Virus record (IMG/VR): IMGVR_UViG_3300005782_000015
Location: 1-32,170 of that record
Source of the DNA: a virus
Reading direction: 5' to 3' (one strand)
Length of the DNA stretch: 32,170 nt
This document shows, piece by piece, positions 14,161 through 22,479 of this stretch; position 1 is the first letter of the stretch; every line of letters starts with the position of its first letter. The notes under the pieces were generated by a model, which worked only from the letters and a program-made list of their open reading frames with translations, searched no databases and had not been told where the DNA came from. The translations under genes were made by a program, and so were the position numbers.

Positions 14161-14427
14161 ATGAAGATAAGTAAATGGAAGTACGAAGTGATTTTCATTG
14201 CCTTACTATTGTGTATAGGCGGTGGAATATGGTGGTACATGTCCACCAACACGGTACGCCGATATAAGGCACAGACCAAGGAAGTCTATTTGGTTGCCGA
14301 CCGGCTGAAAAGTCAAATTGAGGTGTTCAAACTAAACAGGGAATTGGACAGACTCAAGGTAGAGACGCCCATAATTGCCCCAACGAAACCGGATAAAAGA
14401 ATAGAGCCGCTACTGCCGGAGAAGTAA
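14161..14427 (+). CDS. membrane-anchored coiled-coil protein (spanin-like?), 88 aa
   Basis: ATG 14161 follows AAGGATAGAGAA. One transmembrane helix (about residues 9-28, VIFIALLLCIGGGIWWYM) is followed by a predicted periplasmic helix with coiled-coil character (YKAQTKEVYLVADRLKSQIE, FKLNRELDRLKVE) and a Pro-rich tail (IIAPTKPDKRIEPLLPEK). This is the shape of an inner-membrane spanin (Rz-like), which links the two membranes at lysis, but length and position also fit a tail-assembly membrane protein. No outer partner is adjacent; the lipoprotein at 22480 is distant. Confidence 0.5.
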   Translation: MKISKWKYEVIFIALLLCIGGGIWWYMSTNTVRRYKAQTKEVYLVADRLKSQIEVFKLNRELDRLKVETPIIAPTKPDKRIEPLLPEK

Positions 14428-14453
14428 AGCAGTTTAGTTATAGTTTAACTTTA

Positions 14454-14500
14454 ATCCGCCTACGGCGGATAAATGGGACGAGTTTCGCTCGTCCTTTTTT
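14454..14500 (+). terminator. double hairpin, the second a rho-independent terminator
   Basis: ATCCGCC (14454-14460) and GGCGGAT (14464-14470) form a first tight hairpin. GGACGAG (14476-14482) and CTCGTCC (14488-14494) form a second with a five-base loop and six T after it (14495-14500). The second has terminator form; the first may strengthen it. Confidence 0.75.
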
Positions 14501-14517
14501 AATTTAGGAGCAAGAAG

Positions 14518-15021
14518 ATGTCAATGTTCAAGGAAAGTTCGTCATACGTTGATAAAAACAAGTGGGCCAATGTCGGCTCAATAACCGTACAGCAAGCGGC
14601 CCTTACCGCAACGGGAAGGACCGACGCCGTTGTTGAGGCGTTGGCCACTGCGAATAAGGCCATTTATTATACGAAGACGAGAAGCCCCGCCCTGGAATTT
14701 CGGTTCCGGTCGGACTCTGACGATGACACTGCAACGAACACCTTGCAGCTTTATGCCTCTAATGGCGTGGACCACTACACGAGAATATCGCAGCTTGTGA
14801 TTAAAGAGGGTTTGCAGGAATACTCCTCGACCATCTTTTTCGCCGATGGCATAGCCGTAACCCTCGAAAACTGGATTACCGATACGAAGGCCGTTGTACC
14901 CATAACGACCGATGACCATATTGCCAGATACGTCCTCAATACCCACGGATACGACAGATTTCTTTTCATAGCTTCGACAAGAAACAGCACGACTGTCTAT
15001 ATTGACGTTCATCGAATTTAA
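14518..15021 (+). CDS. beta-rich structural protein without signal peptide, paralogue of the gene at 15864, 167 aa
   Basis: ATG 14518 follows TTAGGAGCAAGAAG. The protein has no hydrophobic N-terminus. Its C-terminal 100 residues align by eye with the protein at 15864: matching landmarks are EFRFRSDSDDD/VRIRLSTTTAA, DHYTR/DHYNR, a following L...G, an AD pair, NW, an I..D.IA stretch and a final TV.I strand. It is likely a virion surface or decoration protein. The two may be partners or alternative versions of one part. No enzyme motif is seen. Confidence 0.55.
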   Translation: MSMFKESSSYVDKNKWANVGSITVQQAALTATGRTDAVVEALATANKAIYYTKTRSPALEFRFRSDSDDDTATNTLQLYASNGVDHYTRISQLVIKEGLQEYSSTIFFADGIAVTLENWITDTKAVVPITTDDHIARYVLNTHGYDRFLFIASTRNSTTVYIDVHRI

Positions 15022-15033
15022 GGAGAGAGAACA

Positions 15034-15846
15034 ATGAGAAAATTGGCACTTATTGTCCTTCTGGTATTGGTTTATACGAGTTTAGGAATGCGCCAGAGAT
15101 ACGAGTCTGCAAGTACGGGTCTCGTTGCCCACTATAAGATGAATGATAATCTTGCTACTGATGTTATTATTGATGAGACTGGAAGTCATAATGGAACATT
15201 CAAAGATGCTACCGGCGACCCCAATACGGATGCACACGATGTTTCGGGCAAAATCAATGGGGCCTTGGATTTCGATGGGACAGATGATTACATTGAGGTA
15301 GCCCACCACGCAGATTTCACACCTATCTCTACTCCGTTTAGTATCTCCGGCTGGATGAATCCAAATGATTCAGAAGATTGCCCTTTAGCGACCAAGGGCG
15401 TTCTGTTCACTAATGGTGAATGGGATTTTGGTTTGTACGATGATGATTACATATACTTCATTCTTGTTGACAAAGACGCTGCGGCCTGGATAGGCCGCAC
15501 CGCCCAAATTTCAGCAGAGCCGCACCAGGATACGGATTTCTATGACTGGCTGGGCTGGCTTCACATAGTCGGGACTTACGACGGAGGTATATCCAGCTCC
15601 GGCATAAAAATATATGTGAACGGCGTGCGGGTTGATGAAACCACTTATAATTACGGCACTTTTGTTGCTATTGATAGTGGTCTTGGTGCTGCCGTTGTGA
15701 TAGGTAAACGGGACGCAGCATACACCAACGGTCTCATTGACAATGTAATGTTCTTCAGCACCGTGCTGACCCCCTCACAGGTCAGTAAAATATACAATTC
15801 CGGCAGGGGCACTGAATCCCCCGACACTTTACGAGAAAGATACTAA
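15034..15846 (+). CDS. exported LamG (concanavalin A-like) lectin-domain protein, 270 aa
   Basis: ATG 15034 follows AAGGAGAGAGAACA. Residues 1-18 are a signal peptide (MRKLALIVLLVLVYTSLG). Residues about 29-262 form one LamG jelly-roll domain: GLVAHYKMNDN at the first strand, GKINGALDFDGTDDYIEV, PFSISGWMNPND, GIKIYVNGVRVDE, and GLIDNVMFFSTVLTPSQVSK at the end. LamG domains bind carbohydrate or proteins on cell surfaces, so a receptor-binding or cell-decorating role is likely. Related LamG domains recur inside the nozzle-like protein at 24354. It is in an operon with signal-bearing neighbours. Confidence 0.75.
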   Translation: MRKLALIVLLVLVYTSLGMRQRYESASTGLVAHYKMNDNLATDVIIDETGSHNGTFKDATGDPNTDAHDVSGKINGALDFDGTDDYIEVAHHADFTPISTPFSISGWMNPNDSEDCPLATKGVLFTNGEWDFGLYDDDYIYFILVDKDAAAWIGRTAQISAEPHQDTDFYDWLGWLHIVGTYDGGISSSGIKIYVNGVRVDETTYNYGTFVAIDSGLGAAVVIGKRDAAYTNGLIDNVMFFSTVLTPSQVSKIYNSGRGTESPDTLRERY

Positions 15847-15863
15847 TTTTAGGAGACAAGACA

Positions 15864-16451
15864 ATGCGAAAAGTAAAAGAAATATCGATTGTGATGTTAG
15901 TCCTTCTGGGGCTTGTTATGGCGAGCTATGTGCTTGAGGCACAACCTATTGATTTTGTTGGCGGCAAGACTGAAATCCGATTAGCTACCAAACAGGATGG
16001 CTGGGAAACTTTAGGGACGTTCTCTGCCGGTGCCACCACACCGGCTGTTACCGCCCGGACCGCCGCAACTTTTAACGTAACCGACCCCAATAATATTGTT
16101 TGTTTAATAGAACCCGGTTGGAACGGAGTGCGGATAAGGCTCAGCACAACAACTGCGGCGGACAGTACGGTTACGGATGTGTTCTTGATGTCTTCTGTTT
16201 CCGACCACTATAACAGGGTCGCTACTTTGACCTGGGTTACTGGTACGCAAACCGCAACAACTTCCGGTCAGGAATATGCGGATGAGGTGGTTGAGACCAA
16301 CGCGAACTGGCACAAGGCCGCCTCTATAATGAGCATAGCCGACGCCGACTACATCGCGGAATGGAGCATAGATGTAATGGGCTCCAAGATGATAGGGCTA
16401 TGCCCAACCACGTATGCCCACGCCACAACGGTCGAAATAACTGGTTATTAA
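15864..16451 (+). CDS. exported beta-rich structural protein, paralogue of the gene at 14518, 195 aa
   Basis: ATG 15864 follows TTTTAGGAGACAAGACA. The N-terminus (KEISIVMLVLLGLVMASYVL then EAQP) is a signal peptide or signal anchor with likely cleavage after LEA. The rest, about 90-195, aligns with the protein at 14518, which lacks the signal. The core has VRIRLSTTTAADSTVTDVF, SDHYNRVATLTW and DADYIAEWSIDVMGSK. Its virion or surface role is inferred from neighbours. It is unclear whether the signal is cleaved. Confidence 0.6.
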   Translation: MRKVKEISIVMLVLLGLVMASYVLEAQPIDFVGGKTEIRLATKQDGWETLGTFSAGATTPAVTARTAATFNVTDPNNIVCLIEPGWNGVRIRLSTTTAADSTVTDVFLMSSVSDHYNRVATLTWVTGTQTATTSGQEYADEVVETNANWHKAASIMSIADADYIAEWSIDVMGSKMIGLCPTTYAHATTVEITGY

Positions 16452-16453
16452 GT

Positions 16454-18013
16454 ATGAAAAAGCTAATATTGTTAGTTCCTCTATTATTTTGCAGCATTTG
16501 TCTCGGTGGTGTTGTTAGGCCGATATTTGACCCTTTTGCTGCGCATCTCGACTGGATTAACCCCAAAAATTACGGTGCTGTCGGGGACGGTGATGCTAAT
16601 GATACGGATGCCATCCAAGCCGCTTTAGATTCTATGGTTGATGGGGATACGTTTTATCTACCAGCGGGCGACTTTAATACAACTTCTGTCCTTACTGCTG
16701 GAAGTAATGATGCAAACCTTCAGTCTTGTAATTTTATTTTCGATGGGATTATAAGGGCCAATGATTGTAGTGGTATCACATTTGAGAGGTTAATGGAATG
16801 TAATATCGACATCAATGGTGTGAGGCATAATACAGTAGATTGGGGGGACAGTAATTATTGGGGAATAAAATTCAAGCGATTGAATTACTGTAAAGTTAAT
16901 ATTAACCTATCCTGGCATTTTACCTACGGCCTTTACTTCGACGGAGACGGTGGGGGTATTTCATACAATCAATTTAGCTTTAACTCTGTGCGTGCAAAGT
17001 ACGGTTTGTATTTCAAGTCCCAAAACAACGGATGGTTAAACGCCAACAGCTATCACGGCGGTAGAATATGGGTAGATAGTGGAACTAAAAGGAATGTCAT
17101 AACCTATGAAGCTACTGGGACATTAGACCCTGATATAACAGGAACTTTTGAATACCATAACGAATACAATGACAAATCTTCTTACAAACTTTCTGGACAG
17201 GAATGGTATATCTGGTGGGACAATACTGACACTTGGGTAATATCAACTGCACAAGGAACAGCTGATGCTAATTATTGGGAAAGAACCAGTTCTATTCGTC
17301 ATGGCGATTATAGTCCAACAGGCGGGGCTTCTGGTGATGCAAGTGTACCGGTAGTGGGTGCTGGCTGGGGAATTTACTTTGCAGATGACCCCAGCAAGAA
17401 TTTTTATAATCATAGTTTCTATGACGCAGTTCTTGAGGGATTACACAATGGTATTCACTTCAGTAAGAATTATTACACTTTATTAGCTAATGTTTATTTT
17501 GAAGGTGTTGATGACAACCATATAGCCAGCAGCGGGTGGGCTCAATATACTACCTGGATTCTTGGTAATCAGGGATTAGATAGAACAAAGCTCGACTTAA
17601 CTACCTTTAGACAATTCGCTATAATTGGATACCACCCCGATGCGAACAGTTCCATTATGATAGATGGTAGCGATTATGGTGGCATTGTAGCAGTAGACGC
17701 CACCGATGATTTAGCAGCTTTAGGAAGATTGTCGTACGATAAGACAAATGACTACTGGAAATTCGAGGGAGGCGGCCTCACAGTTGATTCTAACAGCATT
17801 CGAGTGACGACAGCGAAAACGCCATCGGCTCCAAGCGATACAGGCACTCAGGGGGACATTTGCTGGGACAGTGATTATGTCTATGTTGCTGTCGCAAATA
17901 ATACCTGGAAGAGGTCGGCTCTGTCATCGTGGGGATTTGCAGGGGAAACGATGATTTATGAGGACACGAATACAATGGTGTTCGAGGACGGCAATACGAT
18001 GATTTATGATTAA
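16454..18013 (+). CDS. exported pectate-lyase-like beta-helix protein (tailspike-like), 519 aa
   Basis: ATG 16454 lies 2 nt after the preceding stop. No strong Shine-Dalgarno is seen, so coupling is likely. A signal peptide (MKKLILLVPLLFCSICLGG) is followed at about residue 34 by NPKNYGAVGDGDANDTDA, the hallmark start of Pectate_lyase_3-type right-handed beta-helices used in phage tailspikes that cut or bind surface polysaccharide. Beta-helix turns continue to about residue 400. A segment typical of fibre ends follows (TPSAPSDTGTQGDICWDSDY, VYVAVANNTWKRS). The last 21 residues repeat a short motif three times (TMIYED, TMVFED, TMIYD). Catalytic residues cannot be assigned by eye. Confidence 0.7.
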   Translation: MKKLILLVPLLFCSICLGGVVRPIFDPFAAHLDWINPKNYGAVGDGDANDTDAIQAALDSMVDGDTFYLPAGDFNTTSVLTAGSNDANLQSCNFIFDGIIRANDCSGITFERLMECNIDINGVRHNTVDWGDSNYWGIKFKRLNYCKVNINLSWHFTYGLYFDGDGGGISYNQFSFNSVRAKYGLYFKSQNNGWLNANSYHGGRIWVDSGTKRNVITYEATGTLDPDITGTFEYHNEYNDKSSYKLSGQEWYIWWDNTDTWVISTAQGTADANYWERTSSIRHGDYSPTGGASGDASVPVVGAGWGIYFADDPSKNFYNHSFYDAVLEGLHNGIHFSKNYYTLLANVYFEGVDDNHIASSGWAQYTTWILGNQGLDRTKLDLTTFRQFAIIGYHPDANSSIMIDGSDYGGIVAVDATDDLAALGRLSYDKTNDYWKFEGGGLTVDSNSIRVTTAKTPSAPSDTGTQGDICWDSDYVYVAVANNTWKRSALSSWGFAGETMIYEDTNTMVFEDGNTMIYD

Positions 18014-18022
18014 GGAGTAAAA

Positions 18023-19699
18023 ATGAGAAGCAAGATAATAGTCATAACCTTGGTTGTTTTTGTGTGTGTTACGATAGCATACGCGGCGGATGTAAAATGG
18101 ACTGCTCTTGCTGAACTTACTGCCGTTGCCGATGCTGATGTTCTTTGTATCGTTGATGACGTAGCTGGTACAGCGACTTCCAAAAAGATTACCGTACTCA
18201 ACCTCTTCGATACAATAGACACCTTCGCGGAATTAAACACCATTGTAGCCGACAAAACACTCGTCAATGAGGAGGATGCTGTCGGCTGGGATGCCCTCGG
18301 CACATTTAACCTCGGTATAACCATCACTACCGGCGACCCTTTTACTTTAGGAACGAACAGGATTGATGACGGCTCCGACCTGCTGGATGGTGAGATGATT
18401 GCCAACGATACCATAGACAATAACAGCATCGACTGGGGCGATATGACAGACTTGACTACGGATGGGGCAGTTTCTTGGGGAAACATAGCTGAAGGCGAGC
18501 TTGCTGATTCTACCGTAGTAACAGGAGATATTAAAGATGGTACTGTAACTGAAGTAGACCTGAATGTAACAAACGCTCCAGGTGCAGGTGAGGACAATTA
18601 CGTTCTGACCTATAATCACGCAGCCACCAATTTCACATGGGCAGCGGACGCTGACTCTGGCGGTGCTACGGCGTGGGATGATATAACTAATCCTGACGCC
18701 AATGATGAGATAGACTTTGGCGCTCACGTCATTGAATTGAATGTGGCCAATTTCCAAATCGGGGACGGCGGGGCTAACTATGTGGATTTTGACGGCACAC
18801 CAACCATAACTTTTGCCGGTAATGCCGATATAGACTTGCCTACCGGAAGTGTGGATTTAGTCGATTTAGTTGCGGGCGTTTACGCCAAAGACCTCGTAAC
18901 CACAGCCCCGATAACGGGAGCGGCTGACAACATTTTTGTCGGAGCAGACAGCGATGTAACCGTTGCCTTGACCCTGTTAAAAGACATAGTAACTACGGCC
19001 CCCATAACCGGCGGGGAAGATGATGTCCTGCCGGGCGCCGATGCGGATTTGACTATTGCTTTGACCCTGCTAAAAGACCTTGTAACTACCGCTCCGGTTA
19101 CGGGAGGGACAAATGACATATTCCCAGGAGCGGATGCGGATATTACAGTTGCTCTCGACTTTACTGCGGCCTGGGATTTTGGCGGAGCGACTTCCCTTGA
19201 GATACCAAACGCTGATGACCCTGATGTAGATGCCGTTGGGGAAATCACACAAGACGCGAACGGGGCGGGTGAAGCCAATGATGTCAGTCTCAGAGGTTTT
19301 GATGGAGTAAATCAATTTCTTTATGCCCGCAAGCTCAAGACTATTCAATGTACCATCATAAAGCCCAACGACCTGGCTGACGCCACTCGTGACGCCTGCC
19401 CTATCTGGTCTAACGAGACTGGTATGACTTTCACGGTCTGGAAAATCGAGGCTTGGTCTGACACCGATGACACGGTTTTAAATGTTGAAGAAGAAGATGC
19501 GGACGGGGCCAACAACGCTTCTGTCGATGAATTGACAATAGCCACCGATGGTACGGGTATGTACTACACAACGGAAACAACAATCACAGGGGCGACCATA
19601 GAAGCAAGCCACATATTGCTTCTGGACTTTGACGATACTGATGACCCCGGCTGGGTAAAAATAAGTATCTGCGGCTGGTTTAACGCAGATGTAGATTGA
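18023..19699 (+). CDS. exported fibre protein with three 31-residue repeats, 558 aa
   Basis: ATG 18023 follows TTAAGGAGTAAAA. Residues 1-21 are a signal peptide (MRSKIIVITLVVFVCVTIAYA, cleavage before AD). The chain is acidic, Gly/Asp/Thr rich and lacks enzyme motifs; MIANDTIDNNSIDWGDM and ADSTVVTGDIKDGTVTEVDL are typical of phage fibre shafts. Three repeats begin KDLVTTAPITG, KDIVTTAPITGG and KDLVTTAPVTGG. The C-terminal 130 residues form a separate beta domain with TIQCTIIKPNDLADATRD and a final WVKISICGWFNADVD. It is probably a fibre or surface adhesin. Confidence 0.65.
   Translation: MRSKIIVITLVVFVCVTIAYAADVKWTALAELTAVADADVLCIVDDVAGTATSKKITVLNLFDTIDTFAELNTIVADKTLVNEEDAVGWDALGTFNLGITITTGDPFTLGTNRIDDGSDLLDGEMIANDTIDNNSIDWGDMTDLTTDGAVSWGNIAEGELADSTVVTGDIKDGTVTEVDLNVTNAPGAGEDNYVLTYNHAATNFTWAADADSGGATAWDDITNPDANDEIDFGAHVIELNVANFQIGDGGANYVDFDGTPTITFAGNADIDLPTGSVDLVDLVAGVYAKDLVTTAPITGAADNIFVGADSDVTVALTLLKDIVTTAPITGGEDDVLPGADADLTIALTLLKDLVTTAPVTGGTNDIFPGADADITVALDFTAAWDFGGATSLEIPNADDPDVDAVGEITQDANGAGEANDVSLRGFDGVNQFLYARKLKTIQCTIIKPNDLADATRDACPIWSNETGMTFTVWKIEAWSDTDDTVLNVEEEDADGANNASVDELTIATDGTGMYYTTETTITGATIEASHILLLDFDDTDDPGWVKISICGWFNADVD
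18890..19168 (+). repeat. three tandem 93-bp coding repeats
   Basis: Units start at 18890, 18983 and 19076, exactly 93 bp apart. Each encodes D-(L/I)-VTTAP-(I/V)-TG, then an acidic GADADxTVALxLLK-type ending. The third unit diverges at its end into DFTAAWDFGG. DNA identity is moderate while protein identity is high, so the repeats are maintained as protein structure. Confidence 0.8.
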
Positions 19700-19707
19700 G
19701 GAAAAGT

Positions 19708-21009
19708 ATGAAAACACGACGGCAATTACTCAAGGAGTCTTTAGTTGCTCTCTTGTTTGTGCTGCGTACAGGAAAGGCTAAAGAAAGCCCGATAAGTAAA
19801 GTTAATTGGATTGAGTCGAACAAAACCTTTACTGACCTCTACGGAGACCATCTTAATAACGTGGTGGTCTTTGGCAATCCTGATAATACAAAGGACTTTG
19901 AAGCCCACGTTAAAATGCAATTCTGGGGTGAGGACACTATATGCCTTTCTGAAGAAAGCATTAAAGGTGAGCCAACTGTTGAAGGTGAGGTCGTTACTCT
20001 TGATTTACCCACACGAAAACTACAATGGTTTAAGGGTGACAGGCCGAAATGGGGCTCTATTCACTGGGTCGAGGTTCTTAAAGAAAAACCCTTGAGCAAT
20101 AAATGGTCTCTGAAGATTGCCGATGCCGGTCAATTTAAGTATTGTTATCAAACACCGTTCGCTGAGGTGTCCCTCCATATTCCTGGTTCGAGAATTGAGT
20201 ATATCGAAGCAAATGGCGTAGAGCATATACGTCTTATCTATCCCGAAGGCGGGCTGGTCGAATATGATGAACGCCCTCTGGATGTAGATGGCTCAATCGC
20301 TGTCTATCATAAAACAAAACGAGACCATTGTATAGGCGGTAAAAACTATCGCACCGGCAAAGTCCTTCATATCCCAAGACCGAAAGCCGTTGATGAAAAT
20401 GGCAAGTGGGTTTGGTGTGATATTCAAGTTAAAGATGATATTTACACCAGAACTATTCCACAATCTTTTCTTGATTCAGCAGCTTACCCTGTAATTATCA
20501 ATGATACATTCGGCTATTGGTCTTCAGGTGCCACAACACGGACTACTTCAGCCAAATATCAATATGCAAACTACAAAGGCTCTCCTGCTTCGGATGGGAG
20601 TGCTACCAGTATGAGTTTTTACGGCTGCGATAGAGGTGCTGGCTCGAATCCAACTTTGGGTATTTTTGCTGAAAACACTGGAGTACCTGGTAATCTACTT
20701 AGAGATACCGGAGCAATTACTGTAGATGATACGGTTCAATGGTGGTCGGATGACCTCGATAGTCCCCTTGATATTTTGGCCACCTCTGAGTATTGGCTGG
20801 GCCTAAATTCAGACCCCGGAGTTACTTGGTACGCTGATACTGATAGCCAGGACAGTTATTATCAAGAAGATAACACATATACGGGAGGAACCCTTATAAG
20901 TTTTTCCTCCCCATCAGAATGGTGGACAAACTACATTTTTTCAATTTATTTAACTTATACGCCTTCGGCAGCAGAAGGAGGCCAAGTAATAATCGTAAAT
21001 ACGAATTGA
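19708..21009 (+). CDS. tail-associated protein with twin-arginine-like signal, 433 aa
   Basis: I place the start at ATG 19708 (GAGGAAAAGT upstream). The N-terminus KTRRQLLKESLVALLFVL has a twin-arginine pattern (RRxLLK before a hydrophobic stretch), followed by RTGKA as a possible cleavage region. Residues about 30-270 are beta-rich, with SAAYPVIINDTFGYWSS near 255-275, a junction seen in large surface and fibre proteins. The C-terminal 160 residues form a jelly-roll-like domain (GNLLRDTGAITVDDTVQWWS, SPSEWWTNYIFSIYLTY). A role in the tail or on the host surface is inferred from neighbours. Confidence 0.6.
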   Translation: MKTRRQLLKESLVALLFVLRTGKAKESPISKVNWIESNKTFTDLYGDHLNNVVVFGNPDNTKDFEAHVKMQFWGEDTICLSEESIKGEPTVEGEVVTLDLPTRKLQWFKGDRPKWGSIHWVEVLKEKPLSNKWSLKIADAGQFKYCYQTPFAEVSLHIPGSRIEYIEANGVEHIRLIYPEGGLVEYDERPLDVDGSIAVYHKTKRDHCIGGKNYRTGKVLHIPRPKAVDENGKWVWCDIQVKDDIYTRTIPQSFLDSAAYPVIINDTFGYWSSGATTRTTSAKYQYANYKGSPASDGSATSMSFYGCDRGAGSNPTLGIFAENTGVPGNLLRDTGAITVDDTVQWWSDDLDSPLDILATSEYWLGLNSDPGVTWYADTDSQDSYYQEDNTYTGGTLISFSSPSEWWTNYIFSIYLTYTPSAAEGGQVIIVNTN

Positions 21010-21077
21010 AATCGGGGGCTTCGGTCTGATACTTATTTGGGTCGTTATAAAGAAATTAAGGAGAAAGGAAAAGCAAC

Positions 21078-21674
21078 ATTGCGGATGAAATTAAAGTTAT
21101 TTCAAGAACGGGTTATACTCTCGAAGCCGACGTATTTCAACCGGATGGTACTGAAAGGGAGTTTGCCGTTAGTCTGACCGAAACCGCACGGGGCCGCTTA
21201 TATCTCGGCGCTTGCGCTACCATACGGCCGGGGGACGTTATAGTCGCTTACGATACCGTCTCCGGCAATATAATCGCCGGTGGGGAATATAAACCCAGTG
21301 CCATCCACAGCGGTTCGGCGAAAGTAATACCCTTTGGTTATGCTGGTGATTACGAGGAAGAGGAGATTGTCTATTTCTTATGGGGAACGAAAGTAGCGCC
21401 GTCAGTAGCCGGAACAATAAAGGTTTATAAGAACGATGGTACGGGCGAGGTTACTTCGCCAACGGGTATCACAGATGACAGGGATTTCGATGGTAAAAGT
21501 GGTGTGCATTTGTGCACCATTGATTTATCGGCAAACAACTTTTATGCGGAAGAAAGAGATTACTTCGTAGTTTTAACCGGAGCCACAATAGACGGGCAGT
21601 CGGTAGATATTCCGATTGCAAGTTTCAGTATCAAGAACCGCTATCAAGGTAAGGCCTGGAAGCGGGACGTTTAA
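21078..21674 (+). CDS. structural protein with ATT start codon, 198 aa
   Basis: The frame is open from after TAA 21057-21059 to TAA 21672-21674 and has no ATG, GTG or TTG until about residue 140. ATT 21078 lies 8 nt after AAAGGA, with TAAGGAG slightly further upstream, and gives ADEIKVISRTGYTLEADVFQ after the initiator. This is a natural start for such phage proteins, which in my recollection often begin MADEIK. A domain with GRLYLGACATIRPGDVIVAY and GNIIAGGEYKP follows, then a second beta domain (KVAPSVAGTIKVYKNDGTG, YFVVLTGATIDGQSVDIPIA). It may be a tail-fibre base or adaptor, immediately before the collagen-like gene. Coding quality is high; the start codon is the unusual part. Confidence 0.7.
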   Translation: MADEIKVISRTGYTLEADVFQPDGTEREFAVSLTETARGRLYLGACATIRPGDVIVAYDTVSGNIIAGGEYKPSAIHSGSAKVIPFGYAGDYEEEEIVYFLWGTKVAPSVAGTIKVYKNDGTGEVTSPTGITDDRDFDGKSGVHLCTIDLSANNFYAEERDYFVVLTGATIDGQSVDIPIASFSIKNRYQGKAWKRDV

Positions 21675-21688
21675 GGAGTCAAATAAAA

Positions 21689-22339
21689 ATGGAAGACCAC
21701 AATTTTTCAAAAAAGAAACCAAAAAACCAAAACGAGCTGTTGGCTGAAAAACTCATAAGCCGCATAGTGGTTAAAGAAGGCGGGCTGTTCCTTGCTGGTG
21801 AGGGCGGTGGCCCTTTGAAGGTCTTAGCGCAAGGCGATAAAGGGCAAAAGGGCGTTCAAGGCATTCAAGGCGAGAAAGGCGAGCAAGGCATTCAAGGTGA
21901 GCAAGGTTCACAGGGTATAGAAGGACAGCAGGGTAAACAGGGCGATCGAGGTGAGCAAGGCACTCAAGGTGAGCAAGGTGCTCAAGGTGAGCAGGGATTA
22001 CAGGGTGAGATTGGGATACAAGGCGAAACTGGCCTTAAAGGTGATAAAGGGGACAAGGGGGACAAGGGCGACTCAATTCACGGCCAACAGGGTGAGCAGG
22101 GCGAACAAGGCCCGCAGGGAGGCCAGGGCGAGAAAGGTGAGCAAGGCCCCAAAGGCACTGATGGCACTAATGGTATCGATGGTAGAAACGGCAGGACGGG
22201 CGAGCAGGGAATACAGGGGTCACAAGGTGATAGGGGGCATGCAGGCATAGCGCCTGCGGAAGTTGCGTATTTCACCAATTCAATTATGCAACTGAAGGCA
22301 CAAGTCCAGGAATTGCAGGAGAAATTGAAAAATGCCTAA
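21689..22339 (+). CDS. collagen-like fibre protein, 216 aa
   Basis: ATG 21689 follows TTTAAGGAGTCAAATAAAA. The N-terminal 48 residues ([18 protein letters not shown]) may attach to the virion. Residues about 49-190 are continuous Gly-X-Y repeats ([41 protein letters not shown]) rich in Gln, Glu and Lys, which form a collagen triple helix. The C-terminal [20 protein letters not shown] is a trimerising coiled coil. Collagen-like proteins serve as fibre shafts in several phages. The DNA is repetitive on the GGNGANCANGG pattern. Confidence 0.8.
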   Translation: MEDHNFSKKKPKNQNELLAEKLISRIVVKEGGLFLAGEGGGPLKVLAQGDKGQKGVQGIQGEKGEQGIQGEQGSQGIEGQQGKQGDRGEQGTQGEQGAQGEQGLQGEIGIQGETGLKGDKGDKGDKGDSIHGQQGEQGEQGPQGGQGEKGEQGPKGTDGTNGIDGRNGRTGEQGIQGSQGDRGHAGIAPAEVAYFTNSIMQLKAQVQELQEKLKNA

Positions 22340-22475
22340 AGGAACACGGGTACATAGACTTTATACGAAATTTCGGCGTCAAGGAAAGAGCAAGGCAAGC
22401 GCCGCTCGTATAGCACAACACCAAACAGGACAATCTTTGAAAACAGGCAGGAAACCTAAACACAGAAAAAGGTGA
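22332..22475 (+). CDS. short basic conserved-type phage protein (MPKG...), 47 aa
   Basis: ATG 22332 overlaps the collagen-like gene by 8 nt. The sequence starts [11 protein letters not shown], then [18 protein letters not shown] and ends [11 protein letters not shown]. This resembles a frequent family of tiny proteins (pattern 'K-G-S-A-x-R-I-A-Q-x-x-T-G-Q-S-L-x-T-G-x-x-P') seen in many phage genomes. Its function is unknown; the basic charge suggests nucleic-acid binding. Confidence 0.6.
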   Translation: MPKGTRVHRLYTKFRRQGKSKASAARIAQHQTGQSLKTGRKPKHRKR

Positions 22476-22479
22476 TTAG

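Noticed and set aside
22078-22278. Minus-strand Pro/Cys-rich frame under the collagen-like gene
   Set aside because: It is simply the complement of the Gly-X-Y repeats.
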